This document shows, in pieces, positions 1-9,711 of a stretch of 64,000 nucleotides of DNA. The first letter of the stretch is position 1, and each line of letters opens with the position of its first letter. The DNA comes from Oceanobacillus neutriphilus. GTDB lineage: Bacteria; Bacillota; Bacilli; Bacillales; Amphibacillaceae. The DNA is taken from contig NZ_BMLW01000014.1 in the NCBI RefSeq assembly GCF_014645515.1, positions 1 to 64,000 of the forward strand. Direction: 5' to 3'. Under the pieces are notes generated by a model. That model worked only from the letters and a program-made list of their open reading frames with translations, was not told the origin of the DNA and did not search any database. The translations under genes were made by a program, and so were the position numbers.

Positions 1-1290
1 GTTCCCTACACGCTCCGTCTTGTTTACTATAAATACTTGGTCTTTATAATTTGAGAGATTATATACACGGTCTTTGGAACCTCCCCATGCTTTTGTATAT
101 GCTTGACCTTCTCCTTTAACCGTAAACACTTTTGTCTCTTTATCTACACCTGTATGATCGTGTATATTTATCTGCGAACTTTTTACCCAGCCTATTGTCC
201 CGTTGGTACTGCTCGCTTCTGTACTAATTAAATAATATGTTTCTTTACCTATGACAGCTGCTTTTTTAATATAGTAAACTGCATTTAAGTAACTGGAATT
301 ATCTATTTTTGAATTTGGATTACCCAGTTGTTTATATATTTCCGTATTACTTTTCAAATGGCCCAGTTTACTAGTTTCCTTTTCTTCCACCTCATTGACA
401 TAAGATTCATGGATAAATACTTCTTTTCCACCTAGTTGCCCTCGATACCATATATTATTCCCTACACGCTCTGTTTTATTAACAGTAAATGTTTGCCCTT
501 TATAGGATGATAGATTATAAACAAGATCTTTATTTCCTCCCCATGCCTTTGAGAAGGCTTTGCCGTCTCCAGTAACAAGCATTTCTTTCTTTTTACTGTC
601 AACTCCGACATGCTCGTGAACATCCATTTGCGAACTTTTCACCCAGCCTATTGTCCCACTGGTGCTGCTTGCTTCTGTACTAATTAAATAATATATTTCT
701 TTCCCTATCTCAGCTTCTTTTTTGATATAGTAAACTGCATTTAAGTAACTGGAATTATCTATTTTTGAATTTGGATTACCCAGTTGTTTATATATTTCCG
801 TATTACTTTTCAAATGGCCCAGTTTACTAGTTTCCTTTTCTTCCACCTCATTGACATAAGATTCATGGATAAATACTTGTTCCCCATTCAATTTTCCTCG
901 ATACCATATATTATTCCCTACACGCTCTGTTTTATTAACAGTAAATGTTTGTCCTTTATAGGATGATAGATTATAAACAAGATCTTTATTTCCTCCCCAT
1001 GCCTTTGAGAAGGCTTTGCCGTCTCCAGTAACAAGCATTTCTTTCTTTTTACTGTCAACTCCGACATGCTCGTGAACATCCATTTGTGAACTCTTTACCC
1101 AGCCAATTATTCCTTTGGAGCTACTTGGTTGTGTACTAATTAAATAGTATTTTTCTCCATTAACTGTAGCTTGTTTCTTTATGTAATAAACTGCATTTGT
1201 ATAATTAGTACTATTTATTTTTGAATTTGGTTTTCCTAACTCTTTAAAAATTTCAGCATTCTGCTTTAAGTGTCCTAATTTGCTAACGCT
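1..1290 (-). repeat. In-frame tandem repeats of 456 bp inside the GW protein gene
   Basis: The same sequence recurs with a 456-bp period (for example the identical stretch starting at 325 and at 781), which equals 152 codons. Two complete units and part of a third are visible. Stretches of more than 100 bp around 490-640 and 946-1096 appear almost identical, while the most N-terminal unit is more diverged at its start. This suggests recent unequal crossing-over or gene conversion. Confidence 0.85.
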
Positions 1291-1722
1291 TTGTTCTCCT
1301 GTAATTGATTGTTCCATAAGAGTATTTAATTTCTTTTCTTCCTCTTCAGCTTCTGACTCTTCTATATCATCTACTTCAATACCCTCTTCAGAATCTCTTT
1401 CTTTACTTTCAGAGTCCTTATCTTTTTCATCTTCTATTTTCTCTGGTTCATTTGATCCAGAAGATTTATTATCAACATCTTTATCTTCAGCAGAACTATC
1501 TTCCAAAACCTTCTCTTCATTTAGTTCTTCTTCAATTAGTTCAGCTTCATCTAGTTCTTCCATTTGATCTTGCTCTTGTGCTTCTACCGTTTCATCTGCT
1601 GCCTCTTCCTCTGTTATCTTTGGTTCATTACTATTAGTGTTACTCTCAGCAAATGTTAAATGTGGAAACAAGGAACTTAACAACAAAAGTATAATACTTA
1701 ATAAATAAAAAAACTTTTTCAT
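1..1722 (-). CDS. Secreted GW-repeat surface protein, 5' part (3' end outside window)
   Basis: The frame opens at the ATG at 1722 and stays open to base 1, so 574 residues are visible and the C-terminus lies outside the window. Residues 1-25 form a signal peptide (MKK start, long Leu/Ile core, likely cleavage after TFA). Residues 26-140 are a Glu/Asp/Ser-rich low-complexity linker. From about residue 144 there are 152-residue units, each made of two SH3-like modules: one with a GWVKSSQMDVHEH signature, one with a WYRG...VFIHESYV signature. These resemble GW modules, which in autolysins and internalin B bind (lipo)teichoic acid non-covalently. No catalytic domain is visible; an amidase or glucosaminidase domain could lie in the missing part. 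It sits beside a teichoic-acid polymerase cluster, which fits a wall-anchored protein. Family fairly sure; exact role unknown. Confidence 0.8.
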   Translation of the reverse strand, partial: MKKFFYLLSIILLLLSSLFPHLTFAESNTNSNEPKITEEEAADETVEAQEQDQMEELDEAELIEEELNEEKVLEDSSAEDKDVDNKSSGSNEPEKIEDEKDKDSESKERDSEEGIEVDDIEESEAEEEEKKLNTLMEQSITGEQSVSKLGHLKQNAEIFKELGKPNSKINSTNYTNAVYYIKKQATVNGEKYYLISTQPSSSKGIIGWVKSSQMDVHEHVGVDSKKKEMLVTGDGKAFSKAWGGNKDLVYNLSSYKGQTFTVNKTERVGNNIWYRGKLNGEQVFIHESYVNEVEEKETSKLGHLKSNTEIYKQLGNPNSKIDNSSYLNAVYYIKKEAEIGKEIYYLISTEASSTSGTIGWVKSSQMDVHEHVGVDSKKKEMLVTGDGKAFSKAWGGNKDLVYNLSSYKGQTFTVNKTERVGNNIWYRGQLGGKEVFIHESYVNEVEEKETSKLGHLKSNTEIYKQLGNPNSKIDNSSYLNAVYYIKKAAVIGKETYYLISTEASSTNGTIGWVKSSQINIHDHTGVDKETKVFTVKGEGQAYTKAWGGSKDRVYNLSNYKDQVFIVNKTERVGN

Positions 1723-1953
1723 AATTATATACCTTATTAAATTATTTCAGGTATTTTTCCCCTCCCGTTTGTTTTAATTCTTTTCAATTCCAACTAAATC
1801 TAAGATTCATTATACTGAATCCTTTCATAATAGAAAAGATTATTTTTACACTTTTACTCAAAAAAGAACAGTTAATGACAATTATATATTTAAAATCGAC
1901 AAATTAAATTTAGAAATAATTTTGCTTTTAATACTATTTCACAAATAAAACCA

Positions 1954-1992
1954 AGCTATGCCTCTTTTTTCAAAATAAGACAGAGGTTAGCT
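1954..1992 (-). terminator. Probable terminator after the first TagF-like operon
   Basis: Arms AGCTATGCCTCT and AGAGGTTAGCT form an imperfect stem about 35 bases past the stop at 2026. On the minus strand it is followed by a T-rich stretch (GGTTTTATTT). The rest of 1723-2025 holds only AT-rich DNA and the presumed promoter of the GW protein gene, which I cannot pin down. Confidence 0.55.
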
Positions 1993-2025
1993 CGGATTTA
2001 TTTTTTATAATTTATTTCCTTTTGA

Positions 2026-5000
2026 TTAATTTACAATTCGATTTTTTATATCAAGTAACTTTTTTCTAATTCTAAATGGTATCAAATGGCTTAATTTAAA
2101 CTTTGGTAATTTTAAAGGTTTTACGAGCCAATCTTCATTTTCTTTTATGGACTGGTAAATTCTTACAGAATTATTATTATCCATATATGTGAAATACTCA
2201 TTTCGTAATTTGGCAAATTTTTCTTTTTCTTGAAACCCGTTTTCTACATAATATCCAAGAACTTTTAGCAAATTATCTGTATTATAAGTTACATCACCAA
2301 ATAAATCATTATCTAAATCCATATAAGCACCTTCGTATTCAAGGTACTTAACCTTATCAAACTGGAAAAATACACACGGTTTCTTAAGATAAAACATTTC
2401 CCAAATAACACTGGAATAATCTGAAATCATCAATGAACTTTTCATAATCATTTCATCTATCGGCGCTTCAAGAAAACCAAATTTCTCAATATTTGGCGAG
2501 TATATTTCAAATAAATCAACGTAATCACGGAATTTAGGATGCATGAAAAATTTCAATTTAATATTATTTTCTTCAAGCATTTTATGAAGTTTTTCTGAGG
2601 AAAGAAATTGGTTATATTTTATAAAGTATTCACTTTGTTTGAACTCCTCTTTATTCATACCGTCCATCCATGTTCTCCACGTTGGCATTAAAAATATTTG
2701 TTTATAGTCAATTTCTTTCGTCTTATCTCTTAAACCATCCCATCTGGCTAATCCAGTTGCCTCTACTTCAGATTTATCATAATTCCAGTCATTTATAATC
2801 ATCTGTTTTTCAAATTCTGAAGGCGCAATAACTAAATCAAATACTTCACGATCTTTATGGAAATCTCTTACAGTTTTCAAGCCATTTACACCGTGTTGAA
2901 GATAAACAAGTTTCTTATCAGTAAGCGTTTTTGCTAATTTACTCTTTTTTTGTTTCAAATTATATGAATTCCTTTTTGTATCAGACGAAAGCAACAGCTC
3001 TGCTGCAAACATATATATAAAATACCTGAATGTCATAAAATAGACAACTTTATCTTTTTTATCTTCTAAGTTCTTTAACTCTGGAGAGTCTTTATGAATA
3101 ATATAATAAAATTCATCATGTTTTTTATTTTTATACATATAATCAAAGAAATAGTAGCCGCTATCATGAGCCGACATTGCTAATTTCTCAAAAGCTAACC
3201 AAATTCTTCTTTTCTCAAAATACTTAGGAAATGATTTCACAATCAAATAAGCGAGATTCTCCTTGAACAAATAATATCTGTTCTCAAAGTACTCTTTTTC
3301 TCTATAAGTAAATGAAATGTTATTCCCCAAGGTGATATAAGGATAAAATATATCATTTTCTGCCATATTATATTGGTATTTTGTAATTGTTTCATTAATA
3401 TCCCATGCTAGGCTCTTATTAATTGCATTAATTCGAACATAGTACTCTTTGTTATCTGAAATAATGCTTATATATGGATCCCAATAAATTGGAGTAAATT
3501 CTAAGCCACTTAAATCTATCCTTGTTTTAACGATTGTTTTACCATTATCGCTTTTGATAGTCTGTATTTCGAATTTTCTTTTGTCTATCTTATCTTTATT
3601 TCTTTGTATTAAATAAAATGAACCTAGTTGATAAAAATCAGTATAAGGTGAGTTAACAGAGATATTCATTTCAATGACATTTTTTTTCATATAAAAATCT
3701 GTCACCTTGATCTTGAGCTTAAATTCTTCTTTAATCAGATTCGATATAGTATTCTTAACCATTGCCAATTCATTATTTATCGTAATATAAATTCTAGAAT
3801 GGTGTTTGAAAGTAGAGTTGTTCAAAAAATTTTGTTTAAATAGTTTAAAGAAGCGCTTAGGCTTTTCTAAAATCGTTTCTTCAAAATCACCAAGGTGATA
3901 ACTGTGCTGTTTTTTATAATCATTAACTAAATAAAAATCCCATCTTGTAGCGCCAAAGCTTTCAAGTTCTTCTAATAAATATGTGAAATCAAAAGCGAAT
4001 TTCTGATTATCCCGCTCCCCCTTTACATATTTAATCTGCTTACCTTTTCTTAATTTCAATAGTAAGAAAGGATTTATATTAGCAATATAGTTTATATCTT
4101 TTTCTTGTATTTCAAAATTCAAGTTAGATCCGTCTACACTTATATTATGAATACTAAGTTCCTCACTGTTTTTTATATAGCCTAAATTAAAATTATAGAG
4201 TGTATTATCTATATATTGCAAAGGCCGACCAGATTCCTCCAATACTTCTTTTAAATCTTCGTAATAATATTGATTTCCTCTTGCGATAAAAAGATAGAGA
4301 TCTTTCACATTTCTAAAAGATGCGAAATGTGTAAAACTAAACTCTCTCAATTCTGTATTATAATCTCCTTGGATATACATATTATTTGATAGCAGCGTGA
4401 CCCAATCTATTGATTTCGATGAATTTAATTGCAATTTTATTTTTTTTTCATTGTCAAAGTAATTTAATGTCACTTGATAATCATTATTTTTAAGAATGGT
4501 TTGCGTCTGCTCGATCAAAGGTAAATAATCATCATTAGAGAAACTTACTCGAAATATATGTTTCCCTTTTGTAAAAATCAAATTTATATTAAACAATCCG
4601 CTTGTATACATATTTGCAATTATTAATTCATTATCCGTTAAATGAGCAGGAACTACTTGCTTTATATTGCTTTCACTTTGACTTGCAACAGCAAATATAT
4701 TTTCCCAACTATCCAATTTTATATCTTTGAATATAATAGCAGTGTAGGATTCAGTTGTATTTAACTCTACGTTCACATCCTTAATAATTGGCAGCTGATT
4801 AAACCCCTCTAAAACATCATTTACGAAGAGAAATTTGACATACATTCTTTGATTTTCAAAAAAGAGGACACCAGGCATTCTTCCAAATAGAGGAATCATA
4901 CCTTGATTGGTTATTTCATATGGGATTTCTTCTTTATTTGAAAGAGTTACTTCAAAAGAAATACCTATAGGAAATTTCTGTTGGATATCTAATGTAAAAC

Positions 5001-5142
5001 CCTGTCTTTTATCTCCTAATTCTTCTCTTATAAATTCTACATTTTTATTACCAATTTGAATATACTTTACTTCTACTTTTTGCTCACTTAGCAATATAAA
5101 AGTATATTGTCTACTATGCACATCAAATTCAATATAATTCAT
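2026..5142 (-). CDS. TagF-like CDP-glycerol glycerophosphotransferase, type A copy 1
   Basis: This 1038-residue protein has a C-terminal Glyphos_transf (TagF/TarL-type) catalytic half. It shows QHG near residue 749, a PTWRTW motif, MHPKF with the His near 868, and SDYSS near 907. The two His correspond to those essential in B. subtilis TagF. Such enzymes transfer glycerol (or ribitol) phosphate from the CDP-activated precursor to a lipid-linked teichoic-acid chain at the inner face of the membrane. The roughly 600-residue N-terminal half is unlike short TagF proteins and looks like several beta-rich accessory domains. The ATG overlaps the upstream stop as ATGA, so it is translationally coupled to the type B gene. 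Its paralogue is at 9785-12904: C-terminal halves nearly the same, N-terminal halves clearly diverged. Polymerase, primase or branch-adding role cannot be decided from sequence. Confidence 0.88.
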   Translation of the reverse strand: MNYIEFDVHSRQYTFILLSEQKVEVKYIQIGNKNVEFIREELGDKRQGFTLDIQQKFPIGISFEVTLSNKEEIPYEITNQGMIPLFGRMPGVLFFENQRMYVKFLFVNDVLEGFNQLPIIKDVNVELNTTESYTAIIFKDIKLDSWENIFAVASQSESNIKQVVPAHLTDNELIIANMYTSGLFNINLIFTKGKHIFRVSFSNDDYLPLIEQTQTILKNNDYQVTLNYFDNEKKIKLQLNSSKSIDWVTLLSNNMYIQGDYNTELREFSFTHFASFRNVKDLYLFIARGNQYYYEDLKEVLEESGRPLQYIDNTLYNFNLGYIKNSEELSIHNISVDGSNLNFEIQEKDINYIANINPFLLLKLRKGKQIKYVKGERDNQKFAFDFTYLLEELESFGATRWDFYLVNDYKKQHSYHLGDFEETILEKPKRFFKLFKQNFLNNSTFKHHSRIYITINNELAMVKNTISNLIKEEFKLKIKVTDFYMKKNVIEMNISVNSPYTDFYQLGSFYLIQRNKDKIDKRKFEIQTIKSDNGKTIVKTRIDLSGLEFTPIYWDPYISIISDNKEYYVRINAINKSLAWDINETITKYQYNMAENDIFYPYITLGNNISFTYREKEYFENRYYLFKENLAYLIVKSFPKYFEKRRIWLAFEKLAMSAHDSGYYFFDYMYKNKKHDEFYYIIHKDSPELKNLEDKKDKVVYFMTFRYFIYMFAAELLLSSDTKRNSYNLKQKKSKLAKTLTDKKLVYLQHGVNGLKTVRDFHKDREVFDLVIAPSEFEKQMIINDWNYDKSEVEATGLARWDGLRDKTKEIDYKQIFLMPTWRTWMDGMNKEEFKQSEYFIKYNQFLSSEKLHKMLEENNIKLKFFMHPKFRDYVDLFEIYSPNIEKFGFLEAPIDEMIMKSSLMISDYSSVIWEMFYLKKPCVFFQFDKVKYLEYEGAYMDLDNDLFGDVTYNTDNLLKVLGYYVENGFQEKEKFAKLRNEYFTYMDNNNSVRIYQSIKENEDWLVKPLKLPKFKLSHLIPFRIRKKLLDIKNRIVN

Positions 5143-8100
5143 TTTTCACCCAACTTTAATCTTTTTATTGCTTCATATGTTCTTTCAGCATTCTTATGAT
5201 TTATATATTTAAAATACGTATCATGGAGGCGCTGGTATTTTGTTCCTAATCTAAACTCTTTAGCTGCATAATCATTGATTAATTTTATTAGACCTTCCAT
5301 ATTTAATGCTCGATCTCCAAACAGCTCTTTTTCCATATTAATATAGCTGCCTTCATATTCATTATATTTTTCGAAATCAAACTGGAAAAATATAATTGGT
5401 TTTTTTATATAAAACATGTCCCATGTAACCGACGAATAATCACTTATCATTAAAGATGCTTCCATTATTTCTTCATTTACTTTTATATTTTGAAATTCTT
5501 TTATTTGAACAGCTTCATTAGTAAATTCAAATGCTGAAAAGTATTCTTTAAATTTAGGATGCAAAAAAAACACCAATTCTAAATTATGTTTATTTAATGT
5601 AGCCTCTAATTCCTTAGAGTTTAAGAAACCTTGATAATTATGATAATAATCCGTTTGTTTAAATTCATCTATTGGCATACCTTCCATCCACGTTCTCCAA
5701 GTAGGCATTACAAAAATCTTCTTACGCTCTCTATCTTTTGATTTATCTTTTAATTTGTCCCATCTTGAAAATCCAGTAACTGCTATCTCATTTAATTCAT
5801 ATTTCCAATTCTGATGAATAATCTCTTTCTCCATATCTGAGGTAGCAATAACTAAATTGAAGTTTCCTCTGCCTTTTGCTTTTTTAAATACATTTGATTT
5901 TTTTAAGGCTGTCACACCATGCTGTAAGAAAACACTTTTTTTACTTTCAACTTTTTTTGCTACAAGACCAGAACGCACTCTTAAATTATAAACATGTCGT
6001 TTACTTTCTGATGTAACAAATAAGTCACTCGCAAAAATCAACAAGAAATATTTAAAAGACATGAAGGGAACAATCTTTTTACTTTCTTTACTCGCTTTTT
6101 CATAGTCTGATGAATCCTTTCTTAAAATATAATAAAAATTATCATGCAGTTTATTTTTATCTATATATTGAAAGAATGCATAACCATTATCTTGAGCTGT
6201 GGAAGAAAATTTTTCAAAACCTAACCAAATATCTTTTTTTCTATAATAAAAAGGGTTTAATAAAAGATAAGTTAGAAAAGCAAACTTCTCTTTTATTCTC
6301 GTACCCATATTTTCATATCCTTCTTTGTCCCGCATCATAAATGCAATATCTTTTTTTAATGTTATATATGGATAAAGAATTTTATTATCAGTATAAATAG
6401 CATTTTTCAAATAATCTTTATTTACTTTCTTTCTTAAATTATTTGTTACACCTGTTACTCTTATTAATTCTTCAATTCCTTTATTGTTTACAACTTGTAT
6501 AAAGATGTCCCAATATAATGGATGAAAATCTTTATCCCAATCCATACGGAAAGAACCATTAACTATATAATTATTATTATTCAAAGCTTCTACTTGGGTA
6601 TCTTCTGTAACAATCAATTTCATAGTATCGTCAGAACGCAGCTTTAAAACAATCTTTTGAATTTCTATCATTCCATTCTTCTGTACTTGTAAAGCTAGCT
6701 TGTAACCCCTTTTTTTATTTTTTGTTATATCAATTAATTTCGTTTTTATTTTATGTTTATCTATAAATACAGCTGAGCTTGGAGCCTTCAAAACAGAAAA
6801 GTTGTTATATTTTGTCGTATAAACCATAATCTCGTAGTCATCAATATGATCGTCTACGAAAACCAACTTACCATCAGTTTTTCTCTTGTTTCGCAATCGT
6901 CCAGCAATACAATTGTTTTCACTAACAAATACCATTTCCAAATCCCAACGACCATTTTTTACTTGTTCAAGAGCTTCAGTAGTCAGCAGAATTTGAATCA
7001 CATCATTCGATTTTTTTATAAAAGGGATGACAATACGTTCTTTACTTCTCCGAGAAACAAAAACAACATTAGCTAACTTGCTGGATAAAGCAAGATTTTT
7101 ATTTGCAATCCTCAATTCTAAACTTTTTTTATTTTCTTCATATACTTGAACATCGTCTATCAAAATAGACATTTTTATATTGACTGGAATGTTCTCAACA
7201 AACTCTTCTCTAAAAAGATTAGCAATAATCAAATGATTCGATTTAAAATAAGCTCCTATATGACTTCCCTCATTTTCCCCGACATAGCCAATAAAATATG
7301 GTTTATTTATATAATTGGCATCTCCTTGTACAATTGTATCTAATAGAAAATACTGATTAAATTGGTGCAGAATATTTATATTCCAGAGCCCTTGATCAAA
7401 GTTTTCAGCTAAACTCACAAAAAAGCTATTATTTAGATAGTAAAAACTTAAACTCCTTATCTCTTTTGTTTCCTTATTCACTGCAAAAAAACCAAACGTA
7501 TTAGTAGAAGAAACTGTTTGGTTAGGAAATTCTAAAAGGAGGTTGCCGTCTTGAAAATATACCTTTTTTATTGGTATGTCATCTTGTAACAAATGATTTG
7601 AATCAAGTAAAGCAATATCCTCTACTTTTTTGCGAAAACAAATAGAGGTTGAATTTTGTTCAATTATTAAGCCCTCTGCTCCAAGAATTAAATATTCTTC
7701 ATTGCCTATTTTTTTATCATTTATGTATAAAATATAACCACTTGGATTCGTTAATTGATCACTTGGATTTTCAATGGACACTTTATTAATCAATTCATCT
7801 GATTCCTTTTTCATCTTAATAGCTACTTTTTCATTTTTGTCATTCATAAGATAAATATTCTCAATTAACAAATTTCGTGGTTTCTCAAATACAATGATAT
7901 CCTTTTGTATTGAGAGTAATTTAATTTGTTTTTCTTTCACTTTCTCTACCTCTAACTCCGGTATTTGTCTTCTTTCGAAAAATAATTTAGTATTATTTAC
8001 TTTTTTTCGGAAACAAATAGAGGTTGAATTTTGTTCAATTATTAGATTCTCCACTCCAATAATTAAATATTCAGTGCTGCTTACTTCTTTCTCATTTATA

Positions 8101-8312
8101 TATATATAGTAATCAATATCATTAGATAATTGACTACTTGGATTTTCAATGTTCAGTTCGTCAGTCGATTCATCTGATTCCTCTTTAACTTTAATAGCCA
8201 CTTTTTCGTTTTTATCATTCATAAGATAAATATTCTCAATTAACAAATTTCGTGGTTTCTCAAATACAATGTTATCCTCTTGTATTGATAGTAATTTAAT
8301 TTGTTCTTTCAC
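5139..8312 (-). CDS. TagF-like CDP-glycerol glycerophosphotransferase, type B copy 1, with duplicated N-terminal domain
   Basis: 1057 residues from a GTG start at 8312. I prefer it to an in-frame ATG at 8417 because GGAGG lies 8 bases upstream and the paralogue at 12915-15686 starts at the equivalent codon. The C-terminal catalytic domain has QHG near 797, PTWRTW, LHPKF (His near 918) and SDYSS near 957, as in TagF. Residues 1-125 and 126-250 are a tandem duplication of one domain (each with VFEKPRNL, ENIYLMNDKNEKV and LIIEQNSTSICFRKK); the paralogue has it once. The middle is beta-rich and of unknown function. First gene of a two-gene operon, coupled by ATGA to the type A gene. It probably acts with that gene to build or decorate a glycerol-phosphate-type wall teichoic acid; substrate not determinable. 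Confidence 0.88.
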   Translation of the reverse strand: MKEQIKLLSIQEDNIVFEKPRNLLIENIYLMNDKNEKVAIKVKEESDESTDELNIENPSSQLSNDIDYYIYINEKEVSSTEYLIIGVENLIIEQNSTSICFRKKVNNTKLFFERRQIPELEVEKVKEKQIKLLSIQKDIIVFEKPRNLLIENIYLMNDKNEKVAIKMKKESDELINKVSIENPSDQLTNPSGYILYINDKKIGNEEYLILGAEGLIIEQNSTSICFRKKVEDIALLDSNHLLQDDIPIKKVYFQDGNLLLEFPNQTVSSTNTFGFFAVNKETKEIRSLSFYYLNNSFFVSLAENFDQGLWNINILHQFNQYFLLDTIVQGDANYINKPYFIGYVGENEGSHIGAYFKSNHLIIANLFREEFVENIPVNIKMSILIDDVQVYEENKKSLELRIANKNLALSSKLANVVFVSRRSKERIVIPFIKKSNDVIQILLTTEALEQVKNGRWDLEMVFVSENNCIAGRLRNKRKTDGKLVFVDDHIDDYEIMVYTTKYNNFSVLKAPSSAVFIDKHKIKTKLIDITKNKKRGYKLALQVQKNGMIEIQKIVLKLRSDDTMKLIVTEDTQVEALNNNNYIVNGSFRMDWDKDFHPLYWDIFIQVVNNKGIEELIRVTGVTNNLRKKVNKDYLKNAIYTDNKILYPYITLKKDIAFMMRDKEGYENMGTRIKEKFAFLTYLLLNPFYYRKKDIWLGFEKFSSTAQDNGYAFFQYIDKNKLHDNFYYILRKDSSDYEKASKESKKIVPFMSFKYFLLIFASDLFVTSESKRHVYNLRVRSGLVAKKVESKKSVFLQHGVTALKKSNVFKKAKGRGNFNLVIATSDMEKEIIHQNWKYELNEIAVTGFSRWDKLKDKSKDRERKKIFVMPTWRTWMEGMPIDEFKQTDYYHNYQGFLNSKELEATLNKHNLELVFFLHPKFKEYFSAFEFTNEAVQIKEFQNIKVNEEIMEASLMISDYSSVTWDMFYIKKPIIFFQFDFEKYNEYEGSYINMEKELFGDRALNMEGLIKLINDYAAKEFRLGTKYQRLHDTYFKYINHKNAERTYEAIKRLKLGEK
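7563..8312 (-). repeat. 375-bp in-frame tandem duplication at the 5' end of the type B gene
   Basis: Sequence at 7841 onward recurs at 8216 onward (offset 375 bp, 125 codons). Long stretches are nearly identical, for example around 7850-7928 against 8224-8302. The copies therefore arose recently relative to the split from the single-copy paralogue at 12915-15686. Confidence 0.85.
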
Positions 8313-8605
8313 TTCCCCTACCTCCAAAATACTTATACATATTCTATCAAGAATTAAATAAACATTATTAATAATATAAACGTCAAAATAATTTTTCGTA
8401 TTATTCCATTTCCCCAATTAGCATGGTATTTAATATTCACAAATGCATGAAAAACTCTGAATCATGGCTTTGTGTAAAGAAATAAGCATGATAGATTATC
8501 AATCTTGTGAAAGAGGTGTTTCCATTTCTTCTTTAACTACAAATTCATACCCATCAAGGTTTAACGCTCTACCGTCACAAAATTTTTCCGGAAAATGATA
8601 AATAA

Positions 8606-8647
8606 ATTTGCATATTACTTCAATTTTTGCTGAAGTAATATGCAAAT
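8606..8647. repeat. Perfect 17-bp inverted repeat with 8-base loop
   Basis: ATTTGCATATTACTTCA at 8606-8622 is followed after 8 bases by its exact reverse complement at 8631-8647. There is no T-run on either side, so it is not an ordinary terminator. It lies in the extra DNA that separates the presumed operon promoter (8729-8757) from the gene start at 8312. Confidence 0.8.
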
Positions 8648-8728
8648 ATCCACTCAAATTTGCAAAAAACATTTGACTTTTGCTAGAACAATACGACACT
8701 TTAAAGCATTAATTCTATTCTACACTTA

Positions 8729-8757
8729 ACTCTATATTTGTAATAAAAAAATATCAT
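8729..8757 (-). promoter_or_regulatory. Candidate promoter of the first TagF-like operon (displaced)
   Basis: On the minus strand, ATGATA (8757-8752), a 17-base spacer and TAGAGT (8734-8729). The surrounding block matches the promoter region of the second operon at 15818-15846 at about 24 of 27 positions. It lies about 417 bases from the gene start, against about 130 in the other copy, so DNA of roughly 300 bp appears to have come between. Confidence 0.4.
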
Positions 8758-9427
8758 AATTTAATCATTTTTTTATTCACTATACCATGAAAATAGTCAT
8801 AAATCATCTTTTTTTATTAAGTATTAAACCCCTATATTATTTTCTTGATTAGTAATAACTTACGCTACAAGTACTAAGATTAACTGTGTAGCAAAATAAT
8901 TCTTTGTAATTTTCGCTAAATAATTGAAACTCAACTACAAGCAGCTTTGCTTATCTTGAAAAATATTGAATTCAAACAAATAGTCCCCACTGATTACTAT
9001 TATAAGCTTTTCAAAACACGTAGCTGAATATAAACTAATTTTTACAAAGCAGCCTATATCCAATAACCAATACATGTAAGTAGTGTTCTAATTTAATATA
9101 CCGCTTTAACTAACCAATCGAAAAAAGGTCAATAATCTAGTACTCTCTATAAACGTAAGTTACTTCATACGATTTCTCTTCATAGTAAGTTTACTCACTA
9201 AAGAAAGTATGGAAGTGATAATAATCAATTTGGGAAACACCTAAAACGTGAAGCATTTTCTCTGCATAGTATCAATACATTTCTGTGGAGCTTAAACTTT
9301 TTAAACAGCTACCCTCTCTCAAATCCCGAATGTCCTTATACTAAACTATCTATTTTTAAAGCTTCTTCACGGAAAAATGAACAAAAAAGCAGTCATTTCC
9401 AAATAATTCGATTCAAGGGAACCTAAC

Positions 9428-9519
9428 AAAACCACAAACCGATAAAATGTGCATGTGTGTGGACCATGCGTATTTTATCGAACTGCATCGCATATCAATG
9501 ATATAGAATTTGTGGTTTT
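9428..9519. repeat. Nested palindrome: outer 11-bp and inner 16-bp inverted repeats
   Basis: The outer arms AAAACCACAAA (9428-9438) and TTTGTGGTTTT (9509-9519) are exact reverse complements. Inside them, CGATAAAATGTGCATG (9440-9455) pairs with CATGCGTATTTTATCG (9465-9480), the only two non-Watson-Crick positions being G-T pairs. No T-tract follows. Confidence 0.75.
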
Positions 9520-9675
9520 ACAATTGATTTAACCTTATTTGCCTAAAATAGAGCACACTCTAACTTTGCCAGATGTTAAAGACATATTTACAATCATTAT
9601 CCCAAATGAGACTGCATTGATAGCGGTTTGGAGAAATTCTTCATTTCTAGTGTCCAATTTCTTGACATAGATTCC

Positions 9676-9711
9676 TTAAGTAACTACTTTGTTCTGTTAG
9701 TAGTTACTTAA
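9676..9711. repeat. Perfect 13-bp inverted repeat downstream of the second TagF-like operon
   Basis: TTAAGTAACTACT (9676-9688) and AGTAGTTACTTAA (9699-9711) are exact reverse complements around a 10-base loop, about 75 bases past the stop at 9785. It may end the transcript, but on the minus strand no T-run follows, so a standard intrinsic terminator is not shown. Confidence 0.65.

Noticed and set aside
1-1290. CRISPR array from regular repeats
   Set aside because: The 456-bp repeats are in-frame protein domains with no short repeat-spacer alternation; no cas genes are present in the window.
1280-1567. Ser-rich open frame on the plus strand
   Set aside because: It is the antisense of the Glu/Asp-rich linker of the GW protein; low-complexity coding DNA gives such mirror frames.
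8499-8699. 66-codon open frame on the minus strand between promoter and first TagF-like gene
   Set aside because: It spans the perfect palindrome at 8606-8647, has no convincing ribosome site and no recognised family; the GRALN similarity to the nearby enzyme (FGDRALN) is too short to mean anything.
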